Positions 6,709 to 15,378 are shown, numbered from the stretch's first letter. The stretch: 64,000 nucleotides of DNA from Nocardia acidivorans NBRC 108247 (GCF_001625085.1 NZ_BDAW01000034.1:1-64000); one strand, 5' to 3'. Numbers and translations are program-made. Notes: a model not told the origin generated them from the sequence alone.

Positions 6709-8735
6709 ATGAGGACGACATCACGGTCAATCCACCGGCACCGGCTCTGACGCGGCGGACGCTGTCATCGGGCGCGGCGGCGGCGTCGGGACCGTCGGGG
6801 CTGTCGGATTACGAAGTTTCCCCACTCGGTATGCCGGTCGCTCTGCTCCGGGATGAAGTGCGGGTCGCCTTCCTTGGGCGGACCTCCACCGAGGACCAGC
6901 AGGACCCGCGCCAATCGATGCTGCGCCAGCTCGGCAACTCCAAGACCGCGATCCCGGAGTCTTGGGTGATCGTGGCGCACTTCTATGACGTCGAGTCCGG
7001 CCGAATGGAGTTGGAAGACCGCGGACACGGAACCAACTACGAGCGGTTCGACATACCGATCGCTCGCGACGGCGGCATCGCCGATCTGCTCGAGGAAGCC
7101 ACATACCCCAATCGCAGGTTCGACGTTGTGATCTGCGAGTCCGTTTCACGTGTCGCTCGTCGCACCTATGAGGGGTTGTCGATCGAGCGGGAGTTGGAGA
7201 GGGGCGAGGTGCCGCTGTTCGCGGCGAACGAGCCGATCACGATCAGTGGCAGTCGCGCGCAGCGGATCCTGCAGCGGCGTATCAATCAGTCGGTGGCCGA
7301 GTACGAGGTCCTCAACACCCTCGAGCAGTCTTGGGGCGGACTCTGCACCCATGTCCGCGAGGGCTGGAATATCGGCAAGCCGCCCTATGGATACAAAGCG
7401 AAGTCCTATCGGCATCCCAACCCCACGAAAGCCGCTCGCGCACAAACCAAGTCGCGGCTGGAACCGGATGGTGTTCGCGGTGAGACGGTGACACAGATCG
7501 CGGTGTGGCGCTATTACGAAGGCCTGGGCTACGACACCATCGCTGAGAGGCTCAATGCCGACCCGGCCAAATACCCGCCACCGGAGCCGACGGTCGCGAG
7601 CCGGGCACGCCGGGCGTGGGGCAAGACCAGCGTGTACGAGATCTTGTCGAATCCGAAGTACACCGGATTCCAGGTGTTCAACCGCCGCGCAAGTCGTTCT
7701 CGCAGGGGCAAAGTCAACGATCCGGTGAAGTGGGTGTGGTCCACCGAACCCGCCCATGAACCCCTGATCCCCAAGTGGATGTATGACGAGCTGATCGGCC
7801 GCCGCCAAGCTCGACGCGGATCTCGGGACGGTAGCGACAAGAATTCCCACCCTCTGACCATCCACAGCTACGCATTCCGAGGCCGGCTGCACTGCGAATG
7901 CTCACGGCGCATGCAAGGCGCCCCGCGCCGTGGGCACGTCTACTACCAATGCTGGCCACGCGGAAACAACCGGGGACGCCCCGACGCTTACGCCGGTCAC
8001 CCCAAGACGATCTACATCCGTGAAGACGCCGTCCTCGACGCGGTGTCGCAGTTCTACGCCGACCGCGTCTTCGGCGCACTCCGTCAGGAGCTGCTCGCCG
8101 CGGATATCGCCGGGATCGACGACCGAGCCACCAGACGACGACAAGCCGAGCGTGAACGGCTCCAGCGAATCGTGGAGGACCTGACCCGCCGTCAGAATTC
8201 CGTTCTGCGCCAAGCACAAGACGGCGATCCCGATGACCCGTTCACCAAGGCCCTCCGCAACACCTACAACGAACTGGAGAACGAGAAATCGGCCGCTGTC
8301 AGTGACATCGCCCAACTCGACGCGGCCGATAAGACCAAGCCCGGTCGCCCCGCCGACGCGGATATCGCACTGCTCGACGCCTTGCCGCACCTCAGGCTCA
8401 ACCTCGATACCGCACCCGAGAAGTTGCTGCAGCGCCTGTTCGAGATCACCCAGCTCTCAATTCAGCTGCACGACAACGCCACCCGCGCCACCATCACCAT
8501 CACGCTGCCCGCCGACCACGTCCCCGACATCGCCCAGGCGGCCACGATCATCGGCGACGCCGATACCGCAACAACAGAAACGCCCGGCAATAGGCCGGGC
8601 GCGGCTGTTGTAGATGCTGTACGTGCCCCCGGTGGGGTTCGAACCCACACTGTGCGGATTTTAAGTCCGCTGCCTCTGCCAATTGGGCTACGGGGGCGTT
8701 GGGTCAGACTACCGAGCCGTACGGTCGTGCCGTAA
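6705..8735 (+). CDS. Large serine recombinase (site-specific integrase)
   Basis: This 676-codon frame encodes a large serine integrase. The catalytic domain has the nucleophile serine in FLGRTSTEDQQDPRQ (S61) and an arginine-rich active-site helix (ESVSRVARRTYEG). A Recombinase domain follows (GKPPYGYKAKS to NPKYTGFQVFNRR), then a zinc ribbon (LHCECSRRM and YYQC, about 395-415), and a charged coiled coil (about 480-560). Such enzymes integrate and excise phages or conjugative elements by a phosphoserine link. The last codons (from about residue 640) are antisense to tRNA-Leu, so the C-terminus as read here is probably partly chromosomal sequence. The start at ATG 6705 follows GGGGAGG and overlaps the upstream stop. 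Confidence 0.9.
   Translation: MNEDDITVNPPAPALTRRTLSSGAAAASGPSGLSDYEVSPLGMPVALLRDEVRVAFLGRTSTEDQQDPRQSMLRQLGNSKTAIPESWVIVAHFYDVESGRMELEDRGHGTNYERFDIPIARDGGIADLLEEATYPNRRFDVVICESVSRVARRTYEGLSIERELERGEVPLFAANEPITISGSRAQRILQRRINQSVAEYEVLNTLEQSWGGLCTHVREGWNIGKPPYGYKAKSYRHPNPTKAARAQTKSRLEPDGVRGETVTQIAVWRYYEGLGYDTIAERLNADPAKYPPPEPTVASRARRAWGKTSVYEILSNPKYTGFQVFNRRASRSRRGKVNDPVKWVWSTEPAHEPLIPKWMYDELIGRRQARRGSRDGSDKNSHPLTIHSYAFRGRLHCECSRRMQGAPRRGHVYYQCWPRGNNRGRPDAYAGHPKTIYIREDAVLDAVSQFYADRVFGALRQELLAADIAGIDDRATRRRQAERERLQRIVEDLTRRQNSVLRQAQDGDPDDPFTKALRNTYNELENEKSAAVSDIAQLDAADKTKPGRPADADIALLDALPHLRLNLDTAPEKLLQRLFEITQLSIQLHDNATRATITITLPADHVPDIAQAATIIGDADTATTETPGNRPGAAVVDAVRAPGGVRTHTVRILSPLPLPIGLRGRWVRLPSRTVVP
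8581..8601 (-). terminator. Rho-independent terminator of tRNA-Leu
   Basis: CGCCCGGC-AATAG-GCCGGGCG forms an 8-bp perfect stem. On the minus strand it is followed by TTTCTGTTGTTG, a T-rich tract. It sits 22 nt past the tRNA 3' end and lies inside the recombinase reading frame on the other strand. Confidence 0.7.
8624..8697 (-). tRNA. tRNA-Leu (anticodon TAA)
   Basis: The 74-nt gene folds as a cloverleaf: acceptor GCCCCCG/CGGGGGC with discriminator A, D arm around CAATTGGCAGA, anticodon stem GCGGA/TCCGC with loop CTTAAAA (anticodon TAA), and T arm GTGGG-TTCGAAC-CCCAC. CCA is not encoded. The variable loop is only ACAGT, although leucine tRNAs usually have a long variable arm. I recall short leucine tRNAs of this size in mycobacteria, so this may be a lineage trait. 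The gene is the likely chromosomal attachment site for the neighbouring recombinase. Confidence 0.9.
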
Positions 8736-8788
8736 TCAACCCGAGGGTGGATTTCTTGGTGGGGGGTGGGGGGTCGAAAAGTGAAGCA

Positions 8789-8813
8789 GGCCCGTCTCAA
8801 GGGGGGACGGGCC
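8789..8813 (-). terminator. Terminator downstream of the peptide transporter gene
   Basis: GGCCCGTC and GACGGGCC form an 8-bp stem around a short loop, 22 bp after the transporter stop codon. On the minus strand a short T-containing run (CTTCACTTTTC) follows. Confidence 0.6.
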
Positions 8814-8834
8814 TGGTTCGGTGGGGGTGGGTGG

Positions 8835-10301
8835 TCAGTGGACGCCTTCCATGTGGCGGGTCACCCAGGGGGCGATGGCCCAGACCATGCCGCCGACCGC
8901 GATGGTGATCAGGCCGGTGAGGCCGAAGTAGGCGAGTTCGTGGGAGGGGTCGTAGAACTTGGACAGGACGCCGGACATGGAGGTGCCGATGCCGACCGAG
9001 AAGAAGTACAGGGCCATCATCTGGGCGCGGAAGGCGTTGGGGGCCAGTTTGGTGGTGACCGCCAGGCCGATCGGGGAGAGCAGGAGTTCGGAGATGGCGA
9101 AGCCGCCCAGCACGGCGAAGACGAACAGGATCGGGACCGCTTTGCCCTCGGTGCCGGAGAAGAGCGCGAAGAGCATGAAGGCCGCGCCCATACCGAAAAC
9201 GCCGAGCGCGAATTTGCGCGGGGTGCTGGGGGCGCGGTCGCCCAGGCGGGTCCACATGATCGCGAAGAGCGGGGACAGCGCGATGATCCACACCGGCTCC
9301 ATCGAGCCGATCCAGTTCGACGGTGCGGTCCAGCCGAAGACATCCCAGTTCACACGCTCATCGGAGTAGACCGCGAGCACGGTGAACATCTGCTGGAACA
9401 GCGACCAGAACACCGCGTTGGCGATGAACAGCGGTATGAAGGCGCGCACCCGAACGCGTTCGACGGCATCGACTTTCGGGCTGGTGAGCATGATGTAGAA
9501 GTACGCGATCGAGGCCACCGCGATCACGCCCGTGGTGACATCGGGCAGGTTCGACAGGGTCAGCAGACCGGTCAGCCCCGCCACCGCGACCAGCACCGCG
9601 AACGCGCCGACGAACGCCACCGTCTTGGGAATCGCAGTGCGCGGCAACGGATTCGGCACCTCGCGACCGTGTCCGCCGAGATTGCGGCGGAACACCACGT
9701 ACTGGGTCAGACCCAGGGCCATACCGATCGCGGCCGCGCCGAAGCCGTAGTGGAAGCCGACATGATCCTGGAGCAGACCGGTGATCAGCGGACCCGCGAA
9801 CGCACCGAGATTGATACCCAGATAGAACAGCGTGAAGCCGCCGTCCGCGCGCGCGTCACCCTTGGCGTAGAGCGTGCCCAGCAGTGAGGACGCATTCGCC
9901 TTGAGCGCACCCGAACCCAGCGCGACGAGCACCAGACCCACGCCCACGCCGGCCAGCCCCGGAATCACGGCCAGCGCGATATGGCCCGCCATGACGACCA
10001 CGCCACCGTAGAAGACGGTGCGCTCCATCCCCAGCACCCGGTCCGCGATCCAGCCGCCGAGCACCGTGGAGAGATAGACCAGACCGCCGTACGCGCCGAC
10101 AATGCCGGTGGCGGTGGACTTCTCCAGCCCCAGACCACCCTCGGAAGCGGTGTAGTAGAGGTAGTAGCCCAGGATCGTGAGCATGCCGTAGAACGAGAAC
10201 CGTTCCCACAACTCGACGCCGAAAAGATTCGCGAGACCGATGGGATGTCCGAACAGGGTCCGTTCGGAGACCGGTTTCGCATGCTGGGCTACTTCTGACA
10301 T
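8835..10301 (-). CDS. dtpT: POT/PTR family proton-coupled peptide transporter
   Basis: This 488-residue membrane protein is a proton-coupled di-/tripeptide importer of the POT (PTR2) branch of the major facilitator superfamily. It carries the family signature ELWERFSFYGML near residue 30 (the ExxER proton-coupling motif) and the second PTR2 signature DGGFTLFYLGINLGAF (about 157-172). About 12-14 hydrophobic helices can be counted. The length is normal for the family. It is transcribed alone; the 139 bp between it and the downstream end of ppx hold its promoter region. The gene symbol is by family only. Confidence 0.88.
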   Translation of the reverse strand: MSEVAQHAKPVSERTLFGHPIGLANLFGVELWERFSFYGMLTILGYYLYYTASEGGLGLEKSTATGIVGAYGGLVYLSTVLGGWIADRVLGMERTVFYGGVVVMAGHIALAVIPGLAGVGVGLVLVALGSGALKANASSLLGTLYAKGDARADGGFTLFYLGINLGAFAGPLITGLLQDHVGFHYGFGAAAIGMALGLTQYVVFRRNLGGHGREVPNPLPRTAIPKTVAFVGAFAVLVAVAGLTGLLTLSNLPDVTTGVIAVASIAYFYIMLTSPKVDAVERVRVRAFIPLFIANAVFWSLFQQMFTVLAVYSDERVNWDVFGWTAPSNWIGSMEPVWIIALSPLFAIMWTRLGDRAPSTPRKFALGVFGMGAAFMLFALFSGTEGKAVPILFVFAVLGGFAISELLLSPIGLAVTTKLAPNAFRAQMMALYFFSVGIGTSMSGVLSKFYDPSHELAYFGLTGLITIAVGGMVWAIAPWVTRHMEGVH

Positions 10302-10440
10302 AGAGCAGACCTTCCCATATGGGGCAATCTGACAGCAACCTCAACTGTTGACCTGCGTCACAAATTCACAGCGAACACACTGGTGAAAGCGGGCTCGACA
10401 AGGACCCTCAGTTTGCCAGGGAATCACCCCACCCGAGGGA

Positions 10441-11397
10441 TCACGCGATGGAGAGGGCGATTCCATCCAGGATGTCGTGCTCACTGACGATCAGCTCGGC
10501 AATTCCCGCGCGGCGGGCGAGCTCATCGGCGAGCACCTCGGCGATCACCGCGCCACCGCCGATGACATCGACCCGCCCGGGATGCATCGGCCCCAGCGCG
10601 GCCCGCTCATCGTGATCCATGGCGATCAGGCGATCGCAGACCTTGCGCAGATCGGTCAGCGACAGCCGGGTGAGATGCACCCGCTCCGAATCGTATTCGG
10701 GCAGGTCCAGGGCTACCGCGGCCAGCGTGGTCATGGTTCCGGCGACGCCGACCCAGGTGTGCGCGCGCTCGACCGGCACCACGCCGAAAGCCTGCGCCAG
10801 CCGCTCGGAGGCGAAGAAGCGGGCCGAGGCGACTTCTTCGCGGGTGGGCGGATTGCCGTGCAGACAGCGTTCGGTGATGCGCACGCAGCCGATATCGGCG
10901 GAGTAGGCGGACCGCACGCCGTCGCTGTCGCCGAGCACCACCTCGGTGGAACCCCCGCCCAGGTCCACCACCACGAAAGGCCCTGCCTCGCTGGACAATT
11001 CGCCGACCGCTCCGGCGAAGGACAGGCGCGCCTCCTCATCGCCGGTGATCACCTCGGCGTACGCGCCCTCGACCGCGCGGCCCAGTTCGACGCCGGTCAT
11101 GCTGAAGAAGTCCTCGCGATTGCTCGCATCGCGGGTGGCGGAGGTGGCGGTCATCCGCACCCGGGTCACCCCGGCCTCGATCATGAGATCGACGTAGTCG
11201 TGCAGGGCCACGCGGGTGCGCTCGATGGCCTCGGGGGCCAGCGCACCGGTCGCGTCCACGCCCTGACCCAGCCGGACGATCCGCATTTCGCGGTGCACAT
11301 CGGTGAGCTTGGGGGTGTCACCCTCGCGCACCACATCGGCGATCAGTAGTCGAATGGAGTTGGTACCGCAGTCGATCGCGGCAATCCGGTCACTCAT
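10441..11397 (-). CDS. ppx: Ppx/GppA family exopolyphosphatase
   Basis: This 318-residue protein belongs to the Ppx/GppA phosphatase family, which hydrolyses polyphosphate or (p)ppGpp-type phosphates. It has the ASKHA ATPase fold motifs: phosphate-1 loop AAIDCGTNSIRLLIAD at the N-terminus, phosphate-2 VVVDLGGGSTEVVLGD (about 142-157) and DVIGGGAVIAEVLADE near the C-terminus. It is the short, single-module form typical of actinobacteria (compare Rv1026). The start codon ATG lies directly after the DUF501 stop, and the eno-ftsB-DUF501-ppx order is the conserved actinobacterial one. The substrate preference cannot be read from the sequence. Confidence 0.9.
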   Translation of the reverse strand: MSDRIAAIDCGTNSIRLLIADVVREGDTPKLTDVHREMRIVRLGQGVDATGALAPEAIERTRVALHDYVDLMIEAGVTRVRMTATSATRDASNREDFFSMTGVELGRAVEGAYAEVITGDEEARLSFAGAVGELSSEAGPFVVVDLGGGSTEVVLGDSDGVRSAYSADIGCVRITERCLHGNPPTREEVASARFFASERLAQAFGVVPVERAHTWVGVAGTMTTLAAVALDLPEYDSERVHLTRLSLTDLRKVCDRLIAMDHDERAALGPMHPGRVDVIGGGAVIAEVLADELARRAGIAELIVSEHDILDGIALSIA

Positions 11398-11940
11398 CTA
11401 CTGCTCGCCCTCCGCGTGCTGCTCGTACTCGGGCCAGTCTGCCGGAATCGCGGTGCCGCGCAACCCGTGCTCGGCCGCCAGCGCCACCGCCTCGTCACCC
11501 AGCGGATTCACCCCCGGCCCCTTGGCCAACGAGTGCGCGATCAGCACGTGCAGGCATTTCACCCGATCCGGCATACCGCCGCCGGCGAAATCGGTGCCCA
11601 GATCCTCGATGGCATTGCGCTCGGCCAGATAGCTGTCGTACGCCGCGCGATATCCGGCCGCCAATTCGGCGTCGTGCGTGAGGCGTTCGGTCATCTCGCG
11701 CATGATGCCGGTGGTCTCCAACCGGCTCGCCTCGGCGGTGAGCCGGGGGTCGGTCAGGTAGTACAGCGTCGGAAACGGGGTGCCGTCCGGCAGCTTCGGC
11801 TGCGTCTTCACCACGGCGGGCAACCCATCCGGGGTGTGATACGCGATCTCCAGTACACCGCGCGGCTCACGCCCGAGTTGTTTGGCGACGATCTCGAGAT
11901 CCCGCTCGCTGGGTGTGCGGTGGCTCTCGGACGCTGTCAC
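11398..11940 (-). CDS. DUF501 family protein
   Basis: This protein of 180 residues belongs to DUF501, a cytosolic family of unknown function that almost always sits between ftsB and ppx in actinobacteria (Rv1025 in M. tuberculosis). Recognisable family segments are VAKQLGREPRGVLEIAYHTP, PFPTLYYLTDPRL, and MPDRVKCLHVLIAHSLAKGP. I chose GTG 11940, which overlaps the ftsB stop as GTGA, rather than a farther upstream start at 12042. The longer start would add 34 arginine-rich residues that only mirror ftsB codons. The ppx start follows directly, so the three genes are translated as a block. Confidence 0.85.
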   Translation of the reverse strand: MTASESHRTPSERDLEIVAKQLGREPRGVLEIAYHTPDGLPAVVKTQPKLPDGTPFPTLYYLTDPRLTAEASRLETTGIMREMTERLTHDAELAAGYRAAYDSYLAERNAIEDLGTDFAGGGMPDRVKCLHVLIAHSLAKGPGVNPLGDEAVALAAEHGLRGTAIPADWPEYEQHAEGEQ

Positions 11941-12623
11941 CTGGGTTGTCCTTCCTCGACGGGGGCGGGCGGATTCGATGCGGGCGGCATCGGATTCGCG
12001 GGTGGGGCGGTACTGGGCTGCGGCAGCGAGATACTGCGCCACAGCTCGGTGTACCAGGGGTCCGGTTCCCGCGTCTTGACGGGCGCGGCCGGTACGGCGG
12101 GCTGTTCGATACCGGGCACCTGCACGATGTACGGGGTTTCCCCGGGCATCACCAGGCGCAGACGGTCCCGGGCCTCGGCCTTGATGTAGGCCGGATCCTG
12201 TTGTTGCGCACGACGATCGCGCAGGCGGGCGACATCGTCCTGGAGTTGTTCGCGCTGGGCGGCGAGCGAGGCGGCTTCGGCGCGCTGGCTGAAGTAGGTG
12301 CGCAGCGGCACCGCCAGCGTGAGCGCCAGACCGCAGAGCACCGCGGCCAGCAGGATCGCGCGACCGGTGGACAGGCCCAGGATCTTGCGTTCGTGCCGAT
12401 CGGATTTCGCCCGCGCCGAACGCTTGGCGGTGGCGGCGCCCGCGGCCGAACGACGTTTACCGCTGCCGCTCGCCGAGCGCGATTCGGTGCGCTTGGCCGC
12501 GGTGCGCGGTTTGGCCGCACCCGACCTCGGCTTCGCCGCACCCGCGCGAGGTTTGGCGGTACGCGACGGGCGGCGGTCACCGCGTCCTGCCGGACTGGTT
12601 CCGCGCGCCCGTCGCTCCGTCAT
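11937..12623 (-). CDS. ftsB: Septum formation initiator FtsB/DivIC-like protein
   Basis: This 228-residue bitopic membrane protein is the FtsB/DivIC-like component of the divisome (Rv1024 position). It has a long basic Ala/Lys/Arg-rich cytoplasmic tail (1-80), one membrane helix (about 88-106), an extracytoplasmic coiled coil (about 110-142, LAAQREQLQDDVARLRDR), the family motif AEARDRLRLVMPGETPY (about 149-165), and a proline-rich C-terminus. The tail is much longer than in E. coli FtsB, as usual in Mycobacteriales. It is followed by DUF501 with a 4-base overlap. Confidence 0.88.
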   Translation of the reverse strand: MTERRARGTSPAGRGDRRPSRTAKPRAGAAKPRSGAAKPRTAAKRTESRSASGSGKRRSAAGAATAKRSARAKSDRHERKILGLSTGRAILLAAVLCGLALTLAVPLRTYFSQRAEAASLAAQREQLQDDVARLRDRRAQQQDPAYIKAEARDRLRLVMPGETPYIVQVPGIEQPAVPAAPVKTREPDPWYTELWRSISLPQPSTAPPANPMPPASNPPAPVEEGQPR

Positions 12624-12731
12624 CTCACACCTCGAAAATCAGCCGCTGGAATGCCCAACTCTCGGAGGCTTTCAGGGGCTTGGCCCCTGAAACCCCTACC
12701 CCCGTCCGTCAGGGCCGGAGGTACCGATTAT

Positions 12732-14018
12732 TCAGCCTTCGAACGCGAAACGCGGGAAGGCGACATCACCGGCGTAGCGCGCCGAGTCGCCGAGCGCGTC
12801 TTCGATGCGCAGCAGCTGGTTGTACTTGGCGACCCGCTCCGAGCGAGCCGGTGCGCCGGTCTTGATCTGACCGGACCCCACGGCCACCGCGAGATCGGCG
12901 ATGGTGGTGTCCTCGGTCTCGCCGGACCGGTGGCTCATCATCGTCTTGTAGCCGTTGCGGTGCGCCAGATCCACCGCGTCCAGGGTCTCGGTCAGGGTGC
13001 CGATCTGGTTGACCTTCACCAGGAGTGCGTTGGCCGCGCCCTTGGCGATGCCCTCCTCCAGGCGCTCGGGGTTGGTGACGAACAGGTCGTCGCCGACCAG
13101 CTGCACCTTGTCGCCGATGGAATCGGTGAGCGCGACCCAGCCGTCCCAGTCATCCTCGGACAGCGGATCCTCGATCGAGACGATCGGGTAGGCCGAGAGC
13201 AGTTCGGCGTAGAAGTCATTCATCTCGGCGGCGCTGCGGATGCTGCCCTCGAACTTGTAACCCGAACCGGTGGTGTAGAACTCGGTCGCGGCGACATCGA
13301 GCGCGAGCGCCACATCGGTGCCGAGCTTGTAGCCCGCCTTGTCGATGGCGATGGCGATCAGGTCCAGCGCGGCCTTGGTGCCCGCGACATCGGGGGCGAA
13401 GCCGCCCTCATCGCCGAGACCGGTGGACAGGCCCTGTGCCTTGAGCACCGACTTGAGCGAGTGGTAGACCTCGGCGCCCCAGCGCAGCGCCTCCTTGAAG
13501 GTGGGCGCGCCGATCGGGGCGATCATGAATTCCTGAACGTCGACACCGGTATCGGCATGCGCGCCACCATTGAGGATGTTCATCATGGGAACCGGCAGCA
13601 CATGGGCGTTCGGGCCGCCCACGTAGCGGAACAGTTCCAGGCCCGAGGATTCGGCGGCGGCGCGGGCCACGGCCAGCGAAACACCCAGCAGCGCATTGGC
13701 TCCCAGGCGGGACTTGTCCGGGGTGCCGTCCAGGTCCAGCAGGGTCTGGTCGACGGTGCGCTGCTCCACGGCGTCGAGACCGATCACGGCGGGCGCGATC
13801 TCGTCGAGGACACCCTCGACGGCCTTGCGCACACCCTTGCCGTTGTAGCGGTCGCCGCCATCGCGCAGCTCTACGGCCTCATGCTCACCGGTGGAGGCGC
13901 CGGACGGCACGGCCGCGCGCGTGAGGGTGCCGTCGTCGAGAGCGATCTCGACCTCGACAGTGGGGTTGCCACGCGAATCCAGGATCTCGCGAGCTCCGAC
14001 CTGTTCGATGATGGCCAC
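12732..14018 (-). CDS. eno: Enolase
   Basis: Enolase converts 2-phosphoglycerate to phosphoenolpyruvate in glycolysis and is also an RNA-degradosome partner in some bacteria. The 428-residue length is normal. Motifs: AREILDSRGNPTVEVE at the N-terminus, the metal-binding and catalytic regions around SIEDPLSEDDWDGW, LVGDDLFVTN and the signature LLVKVNQIGTLTET, then MMSHRSGETEDTTIADLAVA near the C-terminus. GTG 14018 is taken as start because AAGGAG lies about 9 nt upstream and the protein then begins just before IIEQVGAREI as in homologues. A longer start at 14063 lacks support. ftsB follows after a gap of about 108 bp. Confidence 0.97.
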   Translation of the reverse strand: MAIIEQVGAREILDSRGNPTVEVEIALDDGTLTRAAVPSGASTGEHEAVELRDGGDRYNGKGVRKAVEGVLDEIAPAVIGLDAVEQRTVDQTLLDLDGTPDKSRLGANALLGVSLAVARAAAESSGLELFRYVGGPNAHVLPVPMMNILNGGAHADTGVDVQEFMIAPIGAPTFKEALRWGAEVYHSLKSVLKAQGLSTGLGDEGGFAPDVAGTKAALDLIAIAIDKAGYKLGTDVALALDVAATEFYTTGSGYKFEGSIRSAAEMNDFYAELLSAYPIVSIEDPLSEDDWDGWVALTDSIGDKVQLVGDDLFVTNPERLEEGIAKGAANALLVKVNQIGTLTETLDAVDLAHRNGYKTMMSHRSGETEDTTIADLAVAVGSGQIKTGAPARSERVAKYNQLLRIEDALGDSARYAGDVAFPRFAFEG

Positions 14019-14104
14019 GAAACGACACTCCTTCGGCTGCTGACACGGCAGGTCGCACGGCATTCCCGTGCGCAGCCGAGCCTACTGGGTCTTCGGCGCT
14101 CTGT

Positions 14105-14261
14105 GTTTTCTGCCCTTCGCTTCGCTCCGGGCGGGGTTCGCGGCCCCGAAGTCCCGGTTCTTCCCTCCCTCCGCTCCCCCGCTCCACTCAGTCCAGAACC
14201 GGGACGGCCGCCAACCTCGACGGTCAATGCGCTACGGGAAATCCGCAACTGAACCCCGTTG
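14105..14261. repeat. Tandem direct repeat, copy 1
   Basis: This 157-bp unit is repeated almost exactly at 14276-14445. It contains inverted arms GTCCCGGTTCT (14151-14161) and AGAACCGGGAC (14195-14205), which could form an 11-bp hairpin around a CT-rich loop. It lies between the lpqU-like gene and eno and would be in the eno 5' region. Confidence 0.85.
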
Positions 14262-14275
14262 CGAGCGGGTGCTCT

Positions 14276-14445
14276 GTTTTCTGCCCTTCGCTTCGCTCCG
14301 GGCGGGGTTCGCGGCCCCGAAGTCCCGGTTCTTCCCTCCCTCCGCTCCCCCGCTGCGCTCCCCCGCTCCACTCAGTCCAGAACCGGGACGGCCGCCAACC
14401 TCGACGGTCAATGCGCTGCGGGAAATCCGCAACTGAACCCCGTTG
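14276..14445. repeat. Tandem direct repeat, copy 2
   Basis: This is the second copy of the unit at 14105-14261. It is 170 bp long because of a 13-bp internal duplication in the CT-rich loop (14351-14365 region). The same 11-bp inverted arms are at 14322-14332 and 14379-14389. The two copies differ at very few other positions, so the duplication is recent or maintained. Confidence 0.85.
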
Positions 14446-14471
14446 GGGGCGGGCGGGATTGTGCTTGGGCC

Positions 14472-15233
14472 TCAGGCCTCGCGGCCGACGCTGTAGGCGG
14501 CGGCGCGGTAGCGGACCTTGTTCATGTAGGCGGTGGATTGGTTGTAGGTCATGAGGGCCTGTTGCCAGCCGGGGGCTCCGGTGAGGTCGCCGCCGCTGGC
14601 GCAGAGGTAACGGGCGGCGGTGAGGGCGGCGTCGTCGATATTGTCCGGATCGGCGATGCCGTCGCCGTTGGCGTCCACGCCCCAGTGCTGCCAGGTTTCG
14701 GGGATGAACTGGAAGGGGCCCATGGCGCGGTCGTAGACCGGATCGCCGTCGTATTTACCGCCGTCGGTGTCCGGAATGTGGGCTACGTCCGGACCGCCGT
14801 CGAGGGCGATACCGCGGATGGGGGGTGAGACCTTGCCGTCGGCGGCCACTTTCGCACCGTGGTAGGTGCCGTGCCGACTCTCGACGCTGGCGATTCCGGC
14901 GATGGTGGTCCAGCCGATACCGCATTCGGGACGCGAACGGGCCATGACCGCGGCGGCATACCCGTACGCCTCCAGGGCCACCTGGGAAATGCCCAGTGCG
15001 TCCGATTGCCCCTTCGCCCAGGTGCTCAGCTGAATCGCGCTGCGGCCGGGGGCATCCAGGTCGATGACCGGCAGCGGCGCGCCCGCCCCCGGCGGCATGG
15101 AGTCCGGCACGGGGGTGAGATTCGTTGTGCCGCAACCTGTCAGCAGCACGAGAGCGATCGCCGTGCCGAAGAGGCCGACGCGGGTCACGGTGGGGCCGAC
15201 ATCGGCTTTGCGGGGACGCACCCTTCTCATCAT
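14472..15233 (-). CDS. lpqU: Lytic transglycosylase-like lipoprotein (LpqU-like)
   Basis: This 253-residue lipoprotein probably cleaves peptidoglycan glycan strands outside the cell. It has a basic N-terminus, a membrane helix and the lipobox LLTGC (Cys about 34). The transglycosylase-like domain (MltB/SLT type) shows IAGIASVESRHGTY with the catalytic-type glutamate, then RAMGPFQFIPETWQHWGVDA and a Ca-binding-like DANGDGIADPDNIDD segment. Its place next to eno matches lpqU (Rv1022) in M. tuberculosis. Two adjacent ATG codons at the start make the exact first residue uncertain. It is divergent from the iron-regulated cluster and shares a 219-bp control region with it. Confidence 0.85.
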   Translation of the reverse strand: MMRRVRPRKADVGPTVTRVGLFGTAIALVLLTGCGTTNLTPVPDSMPPGAGAPLPVIDLDAPGRSAIQLSTWAKGQSDALGISQVALEAYGYAAAVMARSRPECGIGWTTIAGIASVESRHGTYHGAKVAADGKVSPPIRGIALDGGPDVAHIPDTDGGKYDGDPVYDRAMGPFQFIPETWQHWGVDANGDGIADPDNIDDAALTAARYLCASGGDLTGAPGWQQALMTYNQSTAYMNKVRYRAAAYSVGREA

Positions 15234-15359
15234 CCAGATAGTTCGCTGTTCCAGCCATGAACGTGAACGGCCGCTTGCTCGAGTCGCCCGGATCGATACG
15301 CGTCGGTTACCCTCGCCGCTAGCCTTTGATACCTCTCAGCTATCTTTCCAACATACCCT

Positions 15360-15378
15360 TTAGGTAAGCCTTGCCAAA
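15360..15378 (+). promoter_or_regulatory. Iron box (DtxR/IdeR operator)
   Basis: TTAGGTAAGCCTTGCCAAA matches the DtxR/IdeR consensus TWAGGTWAGSCTWACCTWA at 17 of 19 positions. It overlaps the -35 of the predicted promoter for the oxygenase gene, the usual arrangement for repression under iron sufficiency. It is about 127 bp from the lpqU-like gene start on the other side. Confidence 0.75.

Noticed and set aside
8766..9887. 373-codon Gly/His/Asp-rich plus-strand frame
   Set aside because: It is antisense to the POT transporter. The unusual composition is a shadow of membrane-protein codons.
11913..14252. 779-codon plus-strand frame over ftsB and eno
   Set aside because: It is a mirror of eno and ftsB codons and crosses the intergenic repeat; no domain is recognisable.
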